Assembly: GCA_903899015.1 (NCBI GenBank)
Contig: CAIUHP010000092.1
Coordinates: 1-58,823 of the forward strand
Source of the DNA: an uncultured Armatimonadota bacterium
GTDB lineage: Bacteria; Armatimonadota; Fimbriimonadia; Fimbriimonadales; Fimbriimonadaceae
Length of the DNA: 58,823 nt
Reading direction: 5' to 3'
In this document: positions 7,150-15,525 of the stretch, piece after piece
Numbering within the stretch: the stretch's first letter is position 1
How the letters are laid out: the number at the start of each line of letters is the position of its first letter
Translations under genes and position numbers: made by a program
Notes under the pieces: model-generated
What the model was told of the DNA's origin: nothing
Seen by the model: only the letters and a program-made list of their open reading frames with translations
The model's database searches: none

Positions 7150-7881
7150 CTAATAGCCTCGCTTCTCGTACTGATCCTTCATCTGCTGGTAAAACTCGGG
7201 CCCGCCCGCCCGGTTGAAACTTTGGAACACGGTTGGCGGAGTACCTGCTTCGATCATCTTCTCGATGACCGCTTCCCAAAGCATCCATCCTGCAACGATC
7301 GCTCCGACTCCCGAGACAGGAAGCGCGGAAACACTCAGCCCAGGGATTTCGCAGGCAGCATCACCGTAGGGAGCACCATTATCAATAACCACATCTGAGA
7401 CATCACACAGTTTCTTGCCAGAAGGATGCAACGATTCCACTTGAGCGGTGTAAACCATTGACGTAAATGCGATGACTTTCACTCCAATTTCCTTGCAGAC
7501 GAGCCCAAGTTCAACTGGGACTCGGTTCTTACCTGACACGGAGCCGAGTAAGAGGACGTCACCGGCGCGAAGGTTGCTCGTTTTTACCGCAAGTCTTACC
7601 ACCTCAAGATCGCGATCTAACTCACTACCACCAGGTCGGTTTTTCAGTACTTCTGGGGTCGGGTCCGTGACTGTGAAACTGAAATTAAAGCTCTGAACGG
7701 CGGCAAGCCCGCCAGCGCGATTGAGGAAGTCGTGCTGATTGGCGTGTCCAATTTCGTAGCAGTAAATGATTCCGCCGTTAGAGAGAGATTGCACGACTAA
7801 ATCCGCGGCGTGATCGATCGCACTCAGCTCGGTCGTTTCCAAATGGTCAAGAATGTCTCGTACGGCTTGAATGTATTTCAT
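7150..7881 (-). CDS. SIS-domain (UPF0309-like) sugar-phosphate protein B (243 aa)
   Basis: Paralogue of its neighbour at 6411. It shares GIIYCYEIGHANQHDFLNRAGG at the first SIS strand, DVLLLGSVSGKNRVPVELGL (phosphosugar loop SVSG) and HPSGKKLCDVSDVVIDNGAPYGDAACEIPG. The HPSGKKL..DVVIDN block is nearly the same in both. Two tandem copies suggest a heterodimeric isomerase, deacetylase-type or etherase-type system in which each subunit has its own active site. It starts 16 bases after the kinase gene ends. Confidence 0.75.
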   Translation of the reverse strand: MKYIQAVRDILDHLETTELSAIDHAADLVVQSLSNGGIIYCYEIGHANQHDFLNRAGGLAAVQSFNFSFTVTDPTPEVLKNRPGGSELDRDLEVVRLAVKTSNLRAGDVLLLGSVSGKNRVPVELGLVCKEIGVKVIAFTSMVYTAQVESLHPSGKKLCDVSDVVIDNGAPYGDAACEIPGLSVSALPVSGVGAIVAGWMLWEAVIEKMIEAGTPPTVFQSFNRAGGPEFYQQMKDQYEKRGY

Positions 7882-7897
7882 GGGTGATTAGGAATGA

Positions 7898-8887
7898 TCA
7901 ACTAGCGTTAAGCAGATTCGTTTGTAAAGCAAATGAATCGAGAAGCGTCGTTCGAAATTGTGGGTTCAGAATCCTCATGCGCTGTGCCATTTCCAGCACC
8001 ATGCCCATCACGGCGGGATACTTGGGCAAAGTAGGGACAAATTGGGGTGCAAATTGAAGGACACTTTCGCAAAGATGGTCCCAGTAAATCTTGGACCCAG
8101 TTGCGACTCCTCCGGTCGCAATGAGTGGATATGCCTCATCCGACATTTCCAACCGTTGAACGACGTAATCGACCGTCAACGCAATTTCCTCAGCAGCTCG
8201 TTGAATGATGCTTAACGCGATCGCGTCCCCTTTCTCGGCTTCCCTATTCACAATCTCGGCTAGAGCCGCAATCTCGGAGCGATCACGTGGTTCCGCCATG
8301 AAAAGCATCATGTTAAATTCTCTTGGGTTTCCAGCTAACTCTTTACACGCGAGAGGAATGAACTCACTCAGAGAAGTTTGGTTGCTTGGATGCCATCCTG
8401 CCCGCCCGGATGCTCGGATGCCTGCCAGGCCAATTTGAAATCCACTTCCATAGTCTCCGTATAGGGGGCCGATTCCGTCGAACAGTGCCTCTTCCCCGTT
8501 CTTTGTTCGCCCGTAAACAAAGGCTCCGGTCCCGGCCAGCACAACCACCCCACTGTCAACTCCGGCAAGTATGAGCGGACCTTCCTTTTCCGAGATGTGG
8601 TGGCGGATGATCGCATCATCAGACAGGTCACGGAACGAAAACGGCTCAGGAAGAATGCCTGCGACATGAAGCGAACTAATGTTCGAATAGTTCGCAGTAG
8701 CCTCACCAATCGCGGCGTTAATGGCAGCATGAGACCGGCCAAGCCCGCCAAAGTAAAGCTGCCCTCTCAGATGATTCAAATCTCGCCTCCCACGACCAAG
8801 AATTTCTCCCGTACCGGACACGAGAAGCGCATCGCACTTGGTTCCGCCAGCATCAATTGCGAGGAGGCATCTCATCTTCGCGATCAT
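7898..8887 (-). CDS. BadF/BadG-type ATPase, probable N-acetylglucosamine-like sugar kinase (329 aa)
   Basis: The ASKHA fold is clear: LLAIDAGGTKCDALLVSGTG (phosphate 1), VVLAGTGAFVYGRTKNGEEAL with DGIGPLYGDYGSGFQIG (phosphate 2 and sugar loop), and PLIATGGVATGSKIYW (adenosine). The GDYGSG pattern and length are typical of N-acetylglucosamine and N-acetylmuramic acid kinases of the BadF family. Alternative start ATG at 8875. The two SIS proteins just downstream fit a pathway for amino sugars from peptidoglycan or chitin. Substrate is inferred. Confidence 0.7.
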   Translation of the reverse strand: MIAKMRCLLAIDAGGTKCDALLVSGTGEILGRGRRDLNHLRGQLYFGGLGRSHAAINAAIGEATANYSNISSLHVAGILPEPFSFRDLSDDAIIRHHISEKEGPLILAGVDSGVVVLAGTGAFVYGRTKNGEEALFDGIGPLYGDYGSGFQIGLAGIRASGRAGWHPSNQTSLSEFIPLACKELAGNPREFNMMLFMAEPRDRSEIAALAEIVNREAEKGDAIALSIIQRAAEEIALTVDYVVQRLEMSDEAYPLIATGGVATGSKIYWDHLCESVLQFAPQFVPTLPKYPAVMGMVLEMAQRMRILNPQFRTTLLDSFALQTNLLNAS

Positions 8888-8933
8888 TATGCTTTCAATT
8901 CCAGAAAGACGTCGTACGCATGGGGCCGCAATG

Positions 8934-10001
8934 CTACTTTGCGCGAACGGCGGCCGACATTTCGAGAAGCATTCGTTCCAAGGTATCGAGCGCGCTAAAA
9001 GAAGTTATCGATCCTTTTAATCGAGCATCGGTATCGGCCAGGATCATGAAGCATTTCTCGATTTGTCCCAGAGTCAGCTTCCCCGCCATCGCCATGGTCG
9101 GATTCAATCGGTAGGGCGCCTCGCTGCTGATATTTGGCTTTCCTGGAAACATGCGCGCTATTTCTGCGGGTGGGTTTGTTGGACTGCAACGAGCTTCGAT
9201 ACAAATCCGCGCTTGCCACAGCAGGCGAAGTTGCCGCGAGAGAGTTGGTAGGATGCGCGAGAATGCGGCATCCTCGGCTTTGGTCTGAGATCCAATGAGA
9301 ACGCGAAGCTGACGAAGCGCCTCGGGGATTTGTCCATTGAAGACGGAATCGGCCATCCGATAGACATTCCATTCCCGAGAGGCAACGACGACTTCTCGAA
9401 CGTCACTCTCTCGAATCAGTTCTTGGTCGCCCAGAAACAGATCCAGCTTCTGGATTTCATCAATCGCACGGCTGAGACTTCCGCCTGTCATCTCAACGAG
9501 TGCCACCACGGCTGGTTGAGAAATCTTTCGCTTTAATCGCGCGACTTCATTCTTGATCCCTTCTGCTGCTCCCTTCGGATCAGGGTCAAAACTGTGGGCG
9601 AAACCACCCGCTTTGGTGACCGCTTTAGCCCAATTTCCACGGGCAGTTTTCAACGTTCTTTGACGGTCATCGCCTCCAGTCTCGTCGTCCGCGACGAGGA
9701 TCAAAAGCGAAGTGGCGGGAAGCTTCGAAAAGTCGGTGCCCTTGAGCTTATCAATCTCGCAACGAAGCACGTGCCTTACGATCGCGGTACGCTTGTCGCT
9801 AAGAAACGGCGCGGTGCTGACGGCGGCAAACCACTCCATTGGAGAGCTTGTATCACCAGATAGAGTTTCGAGATCAAAGTCGTCTTTCTCGACTCCTGCC
9901 GCCTTGAGGATATCGTCAAAGGCTCTTCGTCTCAGCGATTCTTCATCGCCGGCAAGAAAGATCACGCGATGTTGGAGTGCTTTTTCGGCTACGAAGGTCA
10001 C
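8934..10001 (-). CDS. holA: DNA polymerase III delta subunit (355 aa)
   Basis: HolA opens the sliding clamp as part of the clamp loader. The three-domain pattern is present: HRVIFLAGDEESLRRRAFDDIL at the N-terminus, then FLSDKRTAIVRHV, LIRESDVREVV and WNVYRMADSVFNGQIPEALRQLRVLI, and a helical C-terminus ending in LTLGQIEKCFMILADTDARLKGS. Length is typical. Its GTG start overlaps the stop of the transglutaminase gene (GTGA), so it is coupled to a cell-envelope cluster rather than to other replication genes. Confidence 0.8.
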   Translation of the reverse strand: MTFVAEKALQHRVIFLAGDEESLRRRAFDDILKAAGVEKDDFDLETLSGDTSSPMEWFAAVSTAPFLSDKRTAIVRHVLRCEIDKLKGTDFSKLPATSLLILVADDETGGDDRQRTLKTARGNWAKAVTKAGGFAHSFDPDPKGAAEGIKNEVARLKRKISQPAVVALVEMTGGSLSRAIDEIQKLDLFLGDQELIRESDVREVVVASREWNVYRMADSVFNGQIPEALRQLRVLIGSQTKAEDAAFSRILPTLSRQLRLLWQARICIEARCSPTNPPAEIARMFPGKPNISSEAPYRLNPTMAMAGKLTLGQIEKCFMILADTDARLKGSITSFSALDTLERMLLEMSAAVRAK

Positions 10002-12094
10002 TCTGGTTTGCTCCGAGCACGCCGTTTCTCCATCTCACGAATCGATTGTCCAAACTTTACGATGTCTTCCCGCATTTTTAAAACTGCTTCGGAGGATACA
10101 GCATTGGGACCGAAAAGCTGCTCGGCAAATCGCTCATTCAGCATGGCCGCTTGCTCGAAACATTCGTTGAGGCTGGGAGCAACAATCGCCAAGAATTCGT
10201 CTGCAGTTTGACCAACCATCCGACGTTTTCCGCTGGTGCGCTCAAGCACCTTTACAAACGCCAAGTAGCTTCGTTCCGCTTCGGACCTTGGATTCTGAAG
10301 TGGCTTCTTGCTCTGCCAGCGGTAGTACAACCGAACAAATAGGAAACCAAGCGCGGCAATGAAAACGGCTGCGACTGGAATTTGGAAGACGGCTCTCTTA
10401 TAAATGGGAGGTGGCTTTCCGGCGTCGCCGAGCCCCTCGCCTTCTTTAAATCTTGCACTGGTAGTTGGATCGAAGACAACCCAACCCGCATCTTTGTAGA
10501 TCAGTTCAGCCCAGGCATGGTAGTCCAGATCCGTAACAACGTAGCTTCCGTTAGATTCGATTCGCCGAATGTCCGGCAAGTAGCCATTAACGTACCGGGC
10601 AGGAATTCCCACTGCGCGCGCCATGATGACCATCGCCGAAGCGAACAGGTCGCAATACCCTTCGTGTGACTCAAAGAGTGCGTATTCAACAGCATCCTTA
10701 TCACTTGGAGTGGGGTCCGCGTCGAGATTATAAAGAATGCGCTTCGAGATTTCCGCTTCAATCAGCCGGGCTTTTTCATAGTCATTTTTCGCGCCTTTGG
10801 TGACATCTAAAGCGAGTTGGGCAACTCGAGGGGATATGCCAGACGTGTCCAGTAGTTTTTTGAGTTCAGGGGCTACGACCGCTTTCGTCGGCTTAACGCT
10901 AGGATCAATTTCGAGCCCTTTCCCTCGCACAACCGTTCCTGCGGGCAGGTCCGAACTCTGTTCAAACGTGCCGTCCTTAAAGCTCAACAGTCCCACATTA
11001 TCAGCGGTGGGTTCGACGGCTTCGGCGGGAAGAGGAATGACTTTTAGGTTTTGAAGCAGCGAGATCTGAAATTGAAACTCTTTGTTCCGCTTCATCTCAT
11101 AAAACGCGTCGTCATTCGGTGTTGCTTCGTCGGGAGTGGTCCCCAATCGGCTAGTATCGTTCCTCCACCCATGTCCGGTGTAGGATTGAAAACTTTGCTC
11201 ACGCAAGTATCGAATCTGATCCAGTTTTGCTTCGAGCACCGGTCGGTTCAAGTTATGATTTGGCCCGCGACCGATCCCCACTGAGGAGAGTTGACCGCTA
11301 GCGCCAGACGCAGTGGCAGAAGGTTGATTCTTTATCGGGGGTGGCGTAAGGGCAACCATTCCCGCAACGCCTGACACCGACTGACGAATGATCGGTGCGC
11401 CAAGTAAACTCAGCAAAACCACCGCCAAGGCAGACAGCAGCGCCCATTCCGGTCCCGCAACCCAACGCCAAGGTCCCTTTCGCAGTTCTAGCGCGAGGCC
11501 GGGAGTCGTTTCCACCGACGGTATTGGGGTTCCTGGTGCCAGTCCTCGAGTGAAATATCCCGAATTGGCCGCCTGCTGAAGCATCTGCCGACTATGCGCC
11601 CTTGCGAAGAGGGTGGCGAGGCAAATGAGAAAAGCGAAGAAGTTAAACGTTACGAAGCGGTAAGTATCGTAGCAACCCACCAACCCGAAGAGAGCAAGGG
11701 CTGGGATCGCTTGGAACAGCAAAGTTGAGTCTTGCCACGTTGCAAAGGAACCTAAAATGAGCATCCAGGACAGCCATCCTGCCGCCGCAATTTCTCGAGG
11801 AAATCCGGATTCGGGCATCAGCGCATTTAAAGCGCCTGCGTAGTAAATGGAACAGATGACCGCAATCGCGTACAAAGCCCAATCCCACCGAATAATGGGC
11901 GACCGAAGGGTTTGAATCCGAATCGTGTAACTGGTGAGAGTCCCGATGATTACGAGCGCCACTGAGAAGTAGCCTATCACCGGCTCGGAAATACTCATTG
12001 CGGCCGAGAACACTGCCAAGCAGCTTCCGATCGCCATCAAAACGTAGTCCAGCCAACCGATGCGGCTTAAATCGCGCTCACGCCGTTTCCGCAA
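9998..12094 (-). CDS. Membrane transglutaminase-like protein, TgpA-type (698 aa)
   Basis: The N-terminal 200 residues contain about five to six hydrophobic segments, followed by a long outer-face region, a transglutaminase core and another membrane helix (PVAAVFIAALGFLFVRLYY). The core has the Cys/His/Asp triad: EGYCDLFASAMVIMARAVGIPARYVNGY, HAWAEL and WVVFDPT. Family members with this plan are encoded with DUF58 and MoxR proteins, as here. TTG start at 12094 with GGAGGTGA just upstream; it overlaps the DUF58 gene by 17 bases. Confidence 0.8.
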   Translation of the reverse strand: MRKRRERDLSRIGWLDYVLMAIGSCLAVFSAAMSISEPVIGYFSVALVIIGTLTSYTIRIQTLRSPIIRWDWALYAIAVICSIYYAGALNALMPESGFPREIAAAGWLSWMLILGSFATWQDSTLLFQAIPALALFGLVGCYDTYRFVTFNFFAFLICLATLFARAHSRQMLQQAANSGYFTRGLAPGTPIPSVETTPGLALELRKGPWRWVAGPEWALLSALAVVLLSLLGAPIIRQSVSGVAGMVALTPPPIKNQPSATASGASGQLSSVGIGRGPNHNLNRPVLEAKLDQIRYLREQSFQSYTGHGWRNDTSRLGTTPDEATPNDDAFYEMKRNKEFQFQISLLQNLKVIPLPAEAVEPTADNVGLLSFKDGTFEQSSDLPAGTVVRGKGLEIDPSVKPTKAVVAPELKKLLDTSGISPRVAQLALDVTKGAKNDYEKARLIEAEISKRILYNLDADPTPSDKDAVEYALFESHEGYCDLFASAMVIMARAVGIPARYVNGYLPDIRRIESNGSYVVTDLDYHAWAELIYKDAGWVVFDPTTSARFKEGEGLGDAGKPPPIYKRAVFQIPVAAVFIAALGFLFVRLYYRWQSKKPLQNPRSEAERSYLAFVKVLERTSGKRRMVGQTADEFLAIVAPSLNECFEQAAMLNERFAEQLFGPNAVSSEAVLKMREDIVKFGQSIREMEKRRARSKPE

Positions 12095-13280
12095 AGGTCA
12101 CCTCCGTTGGCATGACGGTTGGAATGGCGCCTGCATCTCTTAAGGCACCCATAAACGCAGGATCAGTAGCTGAAATGATGCCCCGCTTAGGCTCAAAGAC
12201 ACTTGCATCGTAAACGAGGGGGATAACGCTCGTTCCTCGAGCAACCAGTTGGGGAGCGGCATCACACAACGTTCGATCGGCAACCGCCATCATCACGAAG
12301 AGCACGCTTCCCGTCGGAAGTTGACCTACCAGCGCGGAAACTTGGTCTCCAAGAGTTAATTTTGAATCTGCTTGAATGTTTGCAACCAACTCGTAGATTT
12401 CAGCAATTCGCTCCTGCATAGATCCACGTGTTGTGGTCGTTTCAATTCCTGGGAACTCGACGTTCGCGCCCTGCCTAAGGAAGGCTTCGGCAAGATAAAC
12501 GAGGTTGCCACAAATCAATTCCAAGCTTGTGTTAGCTCCGGTACCGACCTCGGTACCTCGCTGAGTCTGGATCAAGAAAGCAGCCGCCGCTTGAGTGCCC
12601 GCTTCAAATTCTTTGACAAGAAGCTCGCCGCGTTTGGCAGTCGATCGCCAATGGACGTGGCGCAACGAGTCACCGTAGACATAATCTCGAACACCTCGCG
12701 GTTCTAGACCGGCACCTCTGGCTTGACCGCTTTCCGCTTCGCTGATTCCCCAACCGGCCGCGGCTGGCAATTCGAAAGACACAGGAATAGGTCTCGGCAA
12801 AACCGTCATCTCAGCTGGTGTCGTTTCATATTGCCGCTTGGCAGAAACCAGGCCCAAAGCATCCGTTCCTTCAACCAGCAGTCCGCTCCACTTGTAGTGT
12901 CCCCGCTTGAGTGGTCGGAACTGATATTGGGTTCTAATTGGAATATCGTACGCAGCTGCAATCGGAAGGCTCGCCGTTAGCGCGGAAAGAATCATACGGG
13001 CAGGACGACCATCGACCACTTCGATAAGCGGTCTACGGATTTTATGCTCGCTCCAAACTGTGATTTCAACCGTCACCAAATCGCCCACCCGAACACTCTC
13101 GGGAGCGATTCTTTCAAAGCGTAGACCTCGAACCGATAACCATGCTTGAAGACGGCATGCGCCAATGGTGGCGATAAGCGCGGTGCCCATGTAGAACAGG
13201 GCAGGCGAATTCAGCATGAGTGCGACGACTGCCAAAAAGGCAGACGCCAAAACCATCGTGAATCCGGCGACGTTTCTCAA
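12078..13280 (-). CDS. DUF58 (von Willebrand-like) protein (400 aa)
   Basis: Two N-terminal hydrophobic segments are followed by a beta-rich domain and the DUF58 signature region: RGVRDYVYGDSLRHVHWRSTAKRGELLVKEFE. This D-x5-HW motif marks the family. DUF58 proteins work with MoxR ATPases and membrane transglutaminases; the partners are its direct neighbours. TTG start at 13280, six bases after MoxR. Role in folding or assembly of envelope proteins is inferred from family pairing. Confidence 0.8.
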   Translation of the reverse strand: MRNVAGFTMVLASAFLAVVALMLNSPALFYMGTALIATIGACRLQAWLSVRGLRFERIAPESVRVGDLVTVEITVWSEHKIRRPLIEVVDGRPARMILSALTASLPIAAAYDIPIRTQYQFRPLKRGHYKWSGLLVEGTDALGLVSAKRQYETTPAEMTVLPRPIPVSFELPAAAGWGISEAESGQARGAGLEPRGVRDYVYGDSLRHVHWRSTAKRGELLVKEFEAGTQAAAAFLIQTQRGTEVGTGANTSLELICGNLVYLAEAFLRQGANVEFPGIETTTTRGSMQERIAEIYELVANIQADSKLTLGDQVSALVGQLPTGSVLFVMMAVADRTLCDAAPQLVARGTSVIPLVYDASVFEPKRGIISATDPAFMGALRDAGAIPTVMPTEVTFAETA

Positions 13281-13286
13281 GCTCGA

Positions 13287-14237
13287 TTATCCAACTGGAA
13301 GTGGCGTTTGGACGGACTCTAAGATTCGGTCGATTACTTCTTCGGTCGTTTGACCTTTTGCTCTCAATTCGGCTCGAGGCATCACTCGGTGAGCCAACAC
13401 GCAACTCGCCATCGCCTTCACATCATCAGGCCGAACAAAGTCATGACCATTGATAGCCGCGTTGGCTTGAGCCGCTCTCATCAAATAAAGGGATCCTCGC
13501 GGTGAAGCTCCAATCAAGAACTGGTTGCTTTCCCGGGTCGCACGAATAACATCGACGATGTATTCCTTTAGCGATTCATGAACAAAGACATCTCTTACCG
13601 CGGCTTGCATCTCGGTCAAGACGCTCAAAGGCACCACACTATTCACGAGTTCAATCGGGTGAGCTACCTGTTGTTGGGCGAGAATAGCGGTCTCGCTGGA
13701 TCGGTCAGGATATCCAAGTGAGATACGACCGAAGAAACGATCGAGCTGTGCTTCGGGCAGAGGATACGTGCCCGTCATGTCAACCGAGTTTTGAGTCGCA
13801 ATAACGAAAAATGGGATCGGCAGTTGACGTGTCTCGCCATCGGTCGTCGTCTGTCCTTCTTCCATCGCTTCAAGAAGAGCCGACTGAGTTTTGGGAGTAG
13901 CGCGGTTGATTTCGTCTGCTAGAACCACGTTTCCAAAAATTGGCCCCGGCCTGAACTCAAACTCGGACTGCTTCTGATTAAAGATTGAGCTCCCCGTAAT
14001 GTCTGAAGGCAACAGGTCAGGGGTGAACTGAATGCGCTTAAATTCTCCACCGATACTCTTGGCCAGTGATTTTGCTAGGGTCGTTTTCCCAACTCCGGGA
14101 ATGTCCTCAATGAGCAGATGCCCGTTACAAAGCAGGGTGATGACGGCTTTTCTGACAGTGGCTCGTTTACCTACAATAACCTGTTCTACTTCGTCGATGA
14201 TGGACTGTGCATTTGATGCGATTTCCGAAATGATCAA
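13287..14237 (-). CDS. MoxR-family AAA+ ATPase (316 aa)
   Basis: Walker A EDIPGVGKTTLAKS near residues 44-57, Walker B VLADEINRATPKTQSALLEAMEEGQ, sensor region FFVIATQNSVDMTGTYPLPEAQLDRFF and the C-terminal lid with SPRGSLYLMRAAQANAAI are all present. MoxR ATPases act as chaperone-like partners of VWA or DUF58 proteins. It is the first gene of a leftward cluster. TTG start with GGGGAGAG upstream. Confidence 0.88.
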   Translation of the reverse strand: MIISEIASNAQSIIDEVEQVIVGKRATVRKAVITLLCNGHLLIEDIPGVGKTTLAKSLAKSIGGEFKRIQFTPDLLPSDITGSSIFNQKQSEFEFRPGPIFGNVVLADEINRATPKTQSALLEAMEEGQTTTDGETRQLPIPFFVIATQNSVDMTGTYPLPEAQLDRFFGRISLGYPDRSSETAILAQQQVAHPIELVNSVVPLSVLTEMQAAVRDVFVHESLKEYIVDVIRATRESNQFLIGASPRGSLYLMRAAQANAAINGHDFVRPDDVKAMASCVLAHRVMPRAELRAKGQTTEEVIDRILESVQTPLPVG

Positions 14238-14361
14238 ACTGTTCTCTCCCCTGACCCCAATCTACGCTATTCACACCCAGAATGCGCCCGCATTGTAGAC
14301 ATACGAGACAAATTTGAGAGTCGGTTTATTCCCTAGTCCCCAACCATCTCGCTCTGCCTGC

Positions 14362-14367
14362 TACAAT
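14362..14367 (+). promoter_or_regulatory. -10 box for a probable leaderless ROK kinase mRNA
   Basis: TACAAT ends seven bases before the GTG start at 14375. With the usual six to eight base spacing to the start of transcription, the first transcribed base would fall at or next to the start codon. No ribosome binding site is present. Confidence 0.55.
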
Positions 14368-14374
14368 TCCGCCC

Positions 14375-15400
14375 GTGAGTAGGAAGTGTGTTATCGGTAT
14401 TGACCTCGGCGGCACGAACGTGCGAGCGGGAGCGTTCTATCAAGACGGTTCACCAGCAGGTCAAAGTTTCAGCAATCCATCAAATGCGCAACATGGCACG
14501 CAGGCGGTGCTTGAAGCGGTGGCGAAAACTGTCCACGAAGCCGCTGCCGCATCCGCTGATCAGCCATCGGCGATCGGACTTGCCATTCCCGGGCACATTG
14601 ACGACGAAGTTGGCCAAGTAGTTTGGGCTCCAAATTTTGGAGAGGAGATTAATGGCGTTTTTGTTTCGTGGCGAAACGTGCCCATTCGAGAGCCTTTGTC
14701 CAAATTGGTTGACCTTCCCTTGCATATGGGAAATGATGCAAATTTGGCGGCCCTCGGCGAGTATCGATTTGGTTGCGGCAAAAATTCGGCTCGATGCCTT
14801 GTTCTTTTAACTCTCGGTACCGGAGTTGGGGGCGGCGTTGTCATGGCGGCGTCTTCTGTTCAAGGTCAGGCATCTGGCAGCCTTATCCTTTTAGGCGGAA
14901 ACAAGGGGGGCGCCGAGCTTGGACATACCGTTATCAACTATCAAGGTATGGATTGCAACTCGGGTGAGTACGGCTCAGTCGAAGGCTATATTGGACGAGA
15001 TGCACTCATCAAGCGTGCACAACGGCGTCTCTCTCGTGGCCGTGAGTCCATTCTTGCTTCCCTCGTCGAAGGTGATCTCTCCAAGCTCACTCCCAAGCAC
15101 CTATCACAAGCTGCTGACCTTGGAGATGAGGTTTCCATTGAAGTATTGGAAGAGGCTGGCACGATGCTCGGTGTTGCGATCGGCAATTACATCAATGTGT
15201 TCGCTCCCGATATCGTCGCGATCGGCGGGCAAATAGCACGCGCGGGAGAGTGGTTACTGGGTCCTGCCCGAAAGACGGCACGCAACGTTGGCGCACCGAG
15301 CCTGTTCGTGGACGCGAAGATCGTTGTGGCCGAACAAATTGCCGATGCGGGCATGCTAGGCGGCGCGGCACTTGCTCTCGAAAACATTGCTCACCTTTGA
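14375..15400 (+). CDS. ROK-family sugar kinase (glucokinase-like), 341 aa
   Basis: The ROK/ASKHA fold is clear: VIGIDLGGTNVRAGAFYQDG, AIGLAIPGHID, LHMGNDANLAALGEYRFG and LTLGTGVGGGVVM, with the catalytic Asp in GNDAN. After GAELGHTVINYQGMDC the ROK zinc motif CxCGxxGCxE reads CNSGEYGSVE: two of three Cys are Ser, so the structural zinc site is probably lost. No DNA-binding domain, so it is a kinase and not a repressor. It may phosphorylate glucose; substrate not proven. GTG start with no ribosome binding site and a TACAAT box seven bases upstream. Confidence 0.75.
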   Translation: MSRKCVIGIDLGGTNVRAGAFYQDGSPAGQSFSNPSNAQHGTQAVLEAVAKTVHEAAAASADQPSAIGLAIPGHIDDEVGQVVWAPNFGEEINGVFVSWRNVPIREPLSKLVDLPLHMGNDANLAALGEYRFGCGKNSARCLVLLTLGTGVGGGVVMAASSVQGQASGSLILLGGNKGGAELGHTVINYQGMDCNSGEYGSVEGYIGRDALIKRAQRRLSRGRESILASLVEGDLSKLTPKHLSQAADLGDEVSIEVLEEAGTMLGVAIGNYINVFAPDIVAIGGQIARAGEWLLGPARKTARNVGAPSLFVDAKIVVAEQIADAGMLGGAALALENIAHL

Positions 15401-15447
15401 TTTGCAGACCCTAACAAGGGCAACTACGTACGGATATTTGAAGAACC

Positions 15448-15525
15448 ATGCACACTCTTCAAGTTCAAGCAACTGACACGGGTAATCTTTACACCGTTTT
15501 GTTCGGAGGATGGATTAACGGATGA
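15448..15525 (+). CDS. Possible 25-aa ORF coupled to the E2 gene
   Basis: An ATG at 15448 opens a 25-codon frame (MHTLQVQATDTGNLYTVLFG...) whose TGA overlaps the ATG of the E2 gene by the ATGA pattern. The E2 ribosome binding site (GGAGG) lies inside it, preceded by a GAAGAA site for its own start. It could be a leader peptide or chance; the four-base overlap is the only support. Confidence 0.25.
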   Translation: MHTLQVQATDTGNLYTVLFGGWING

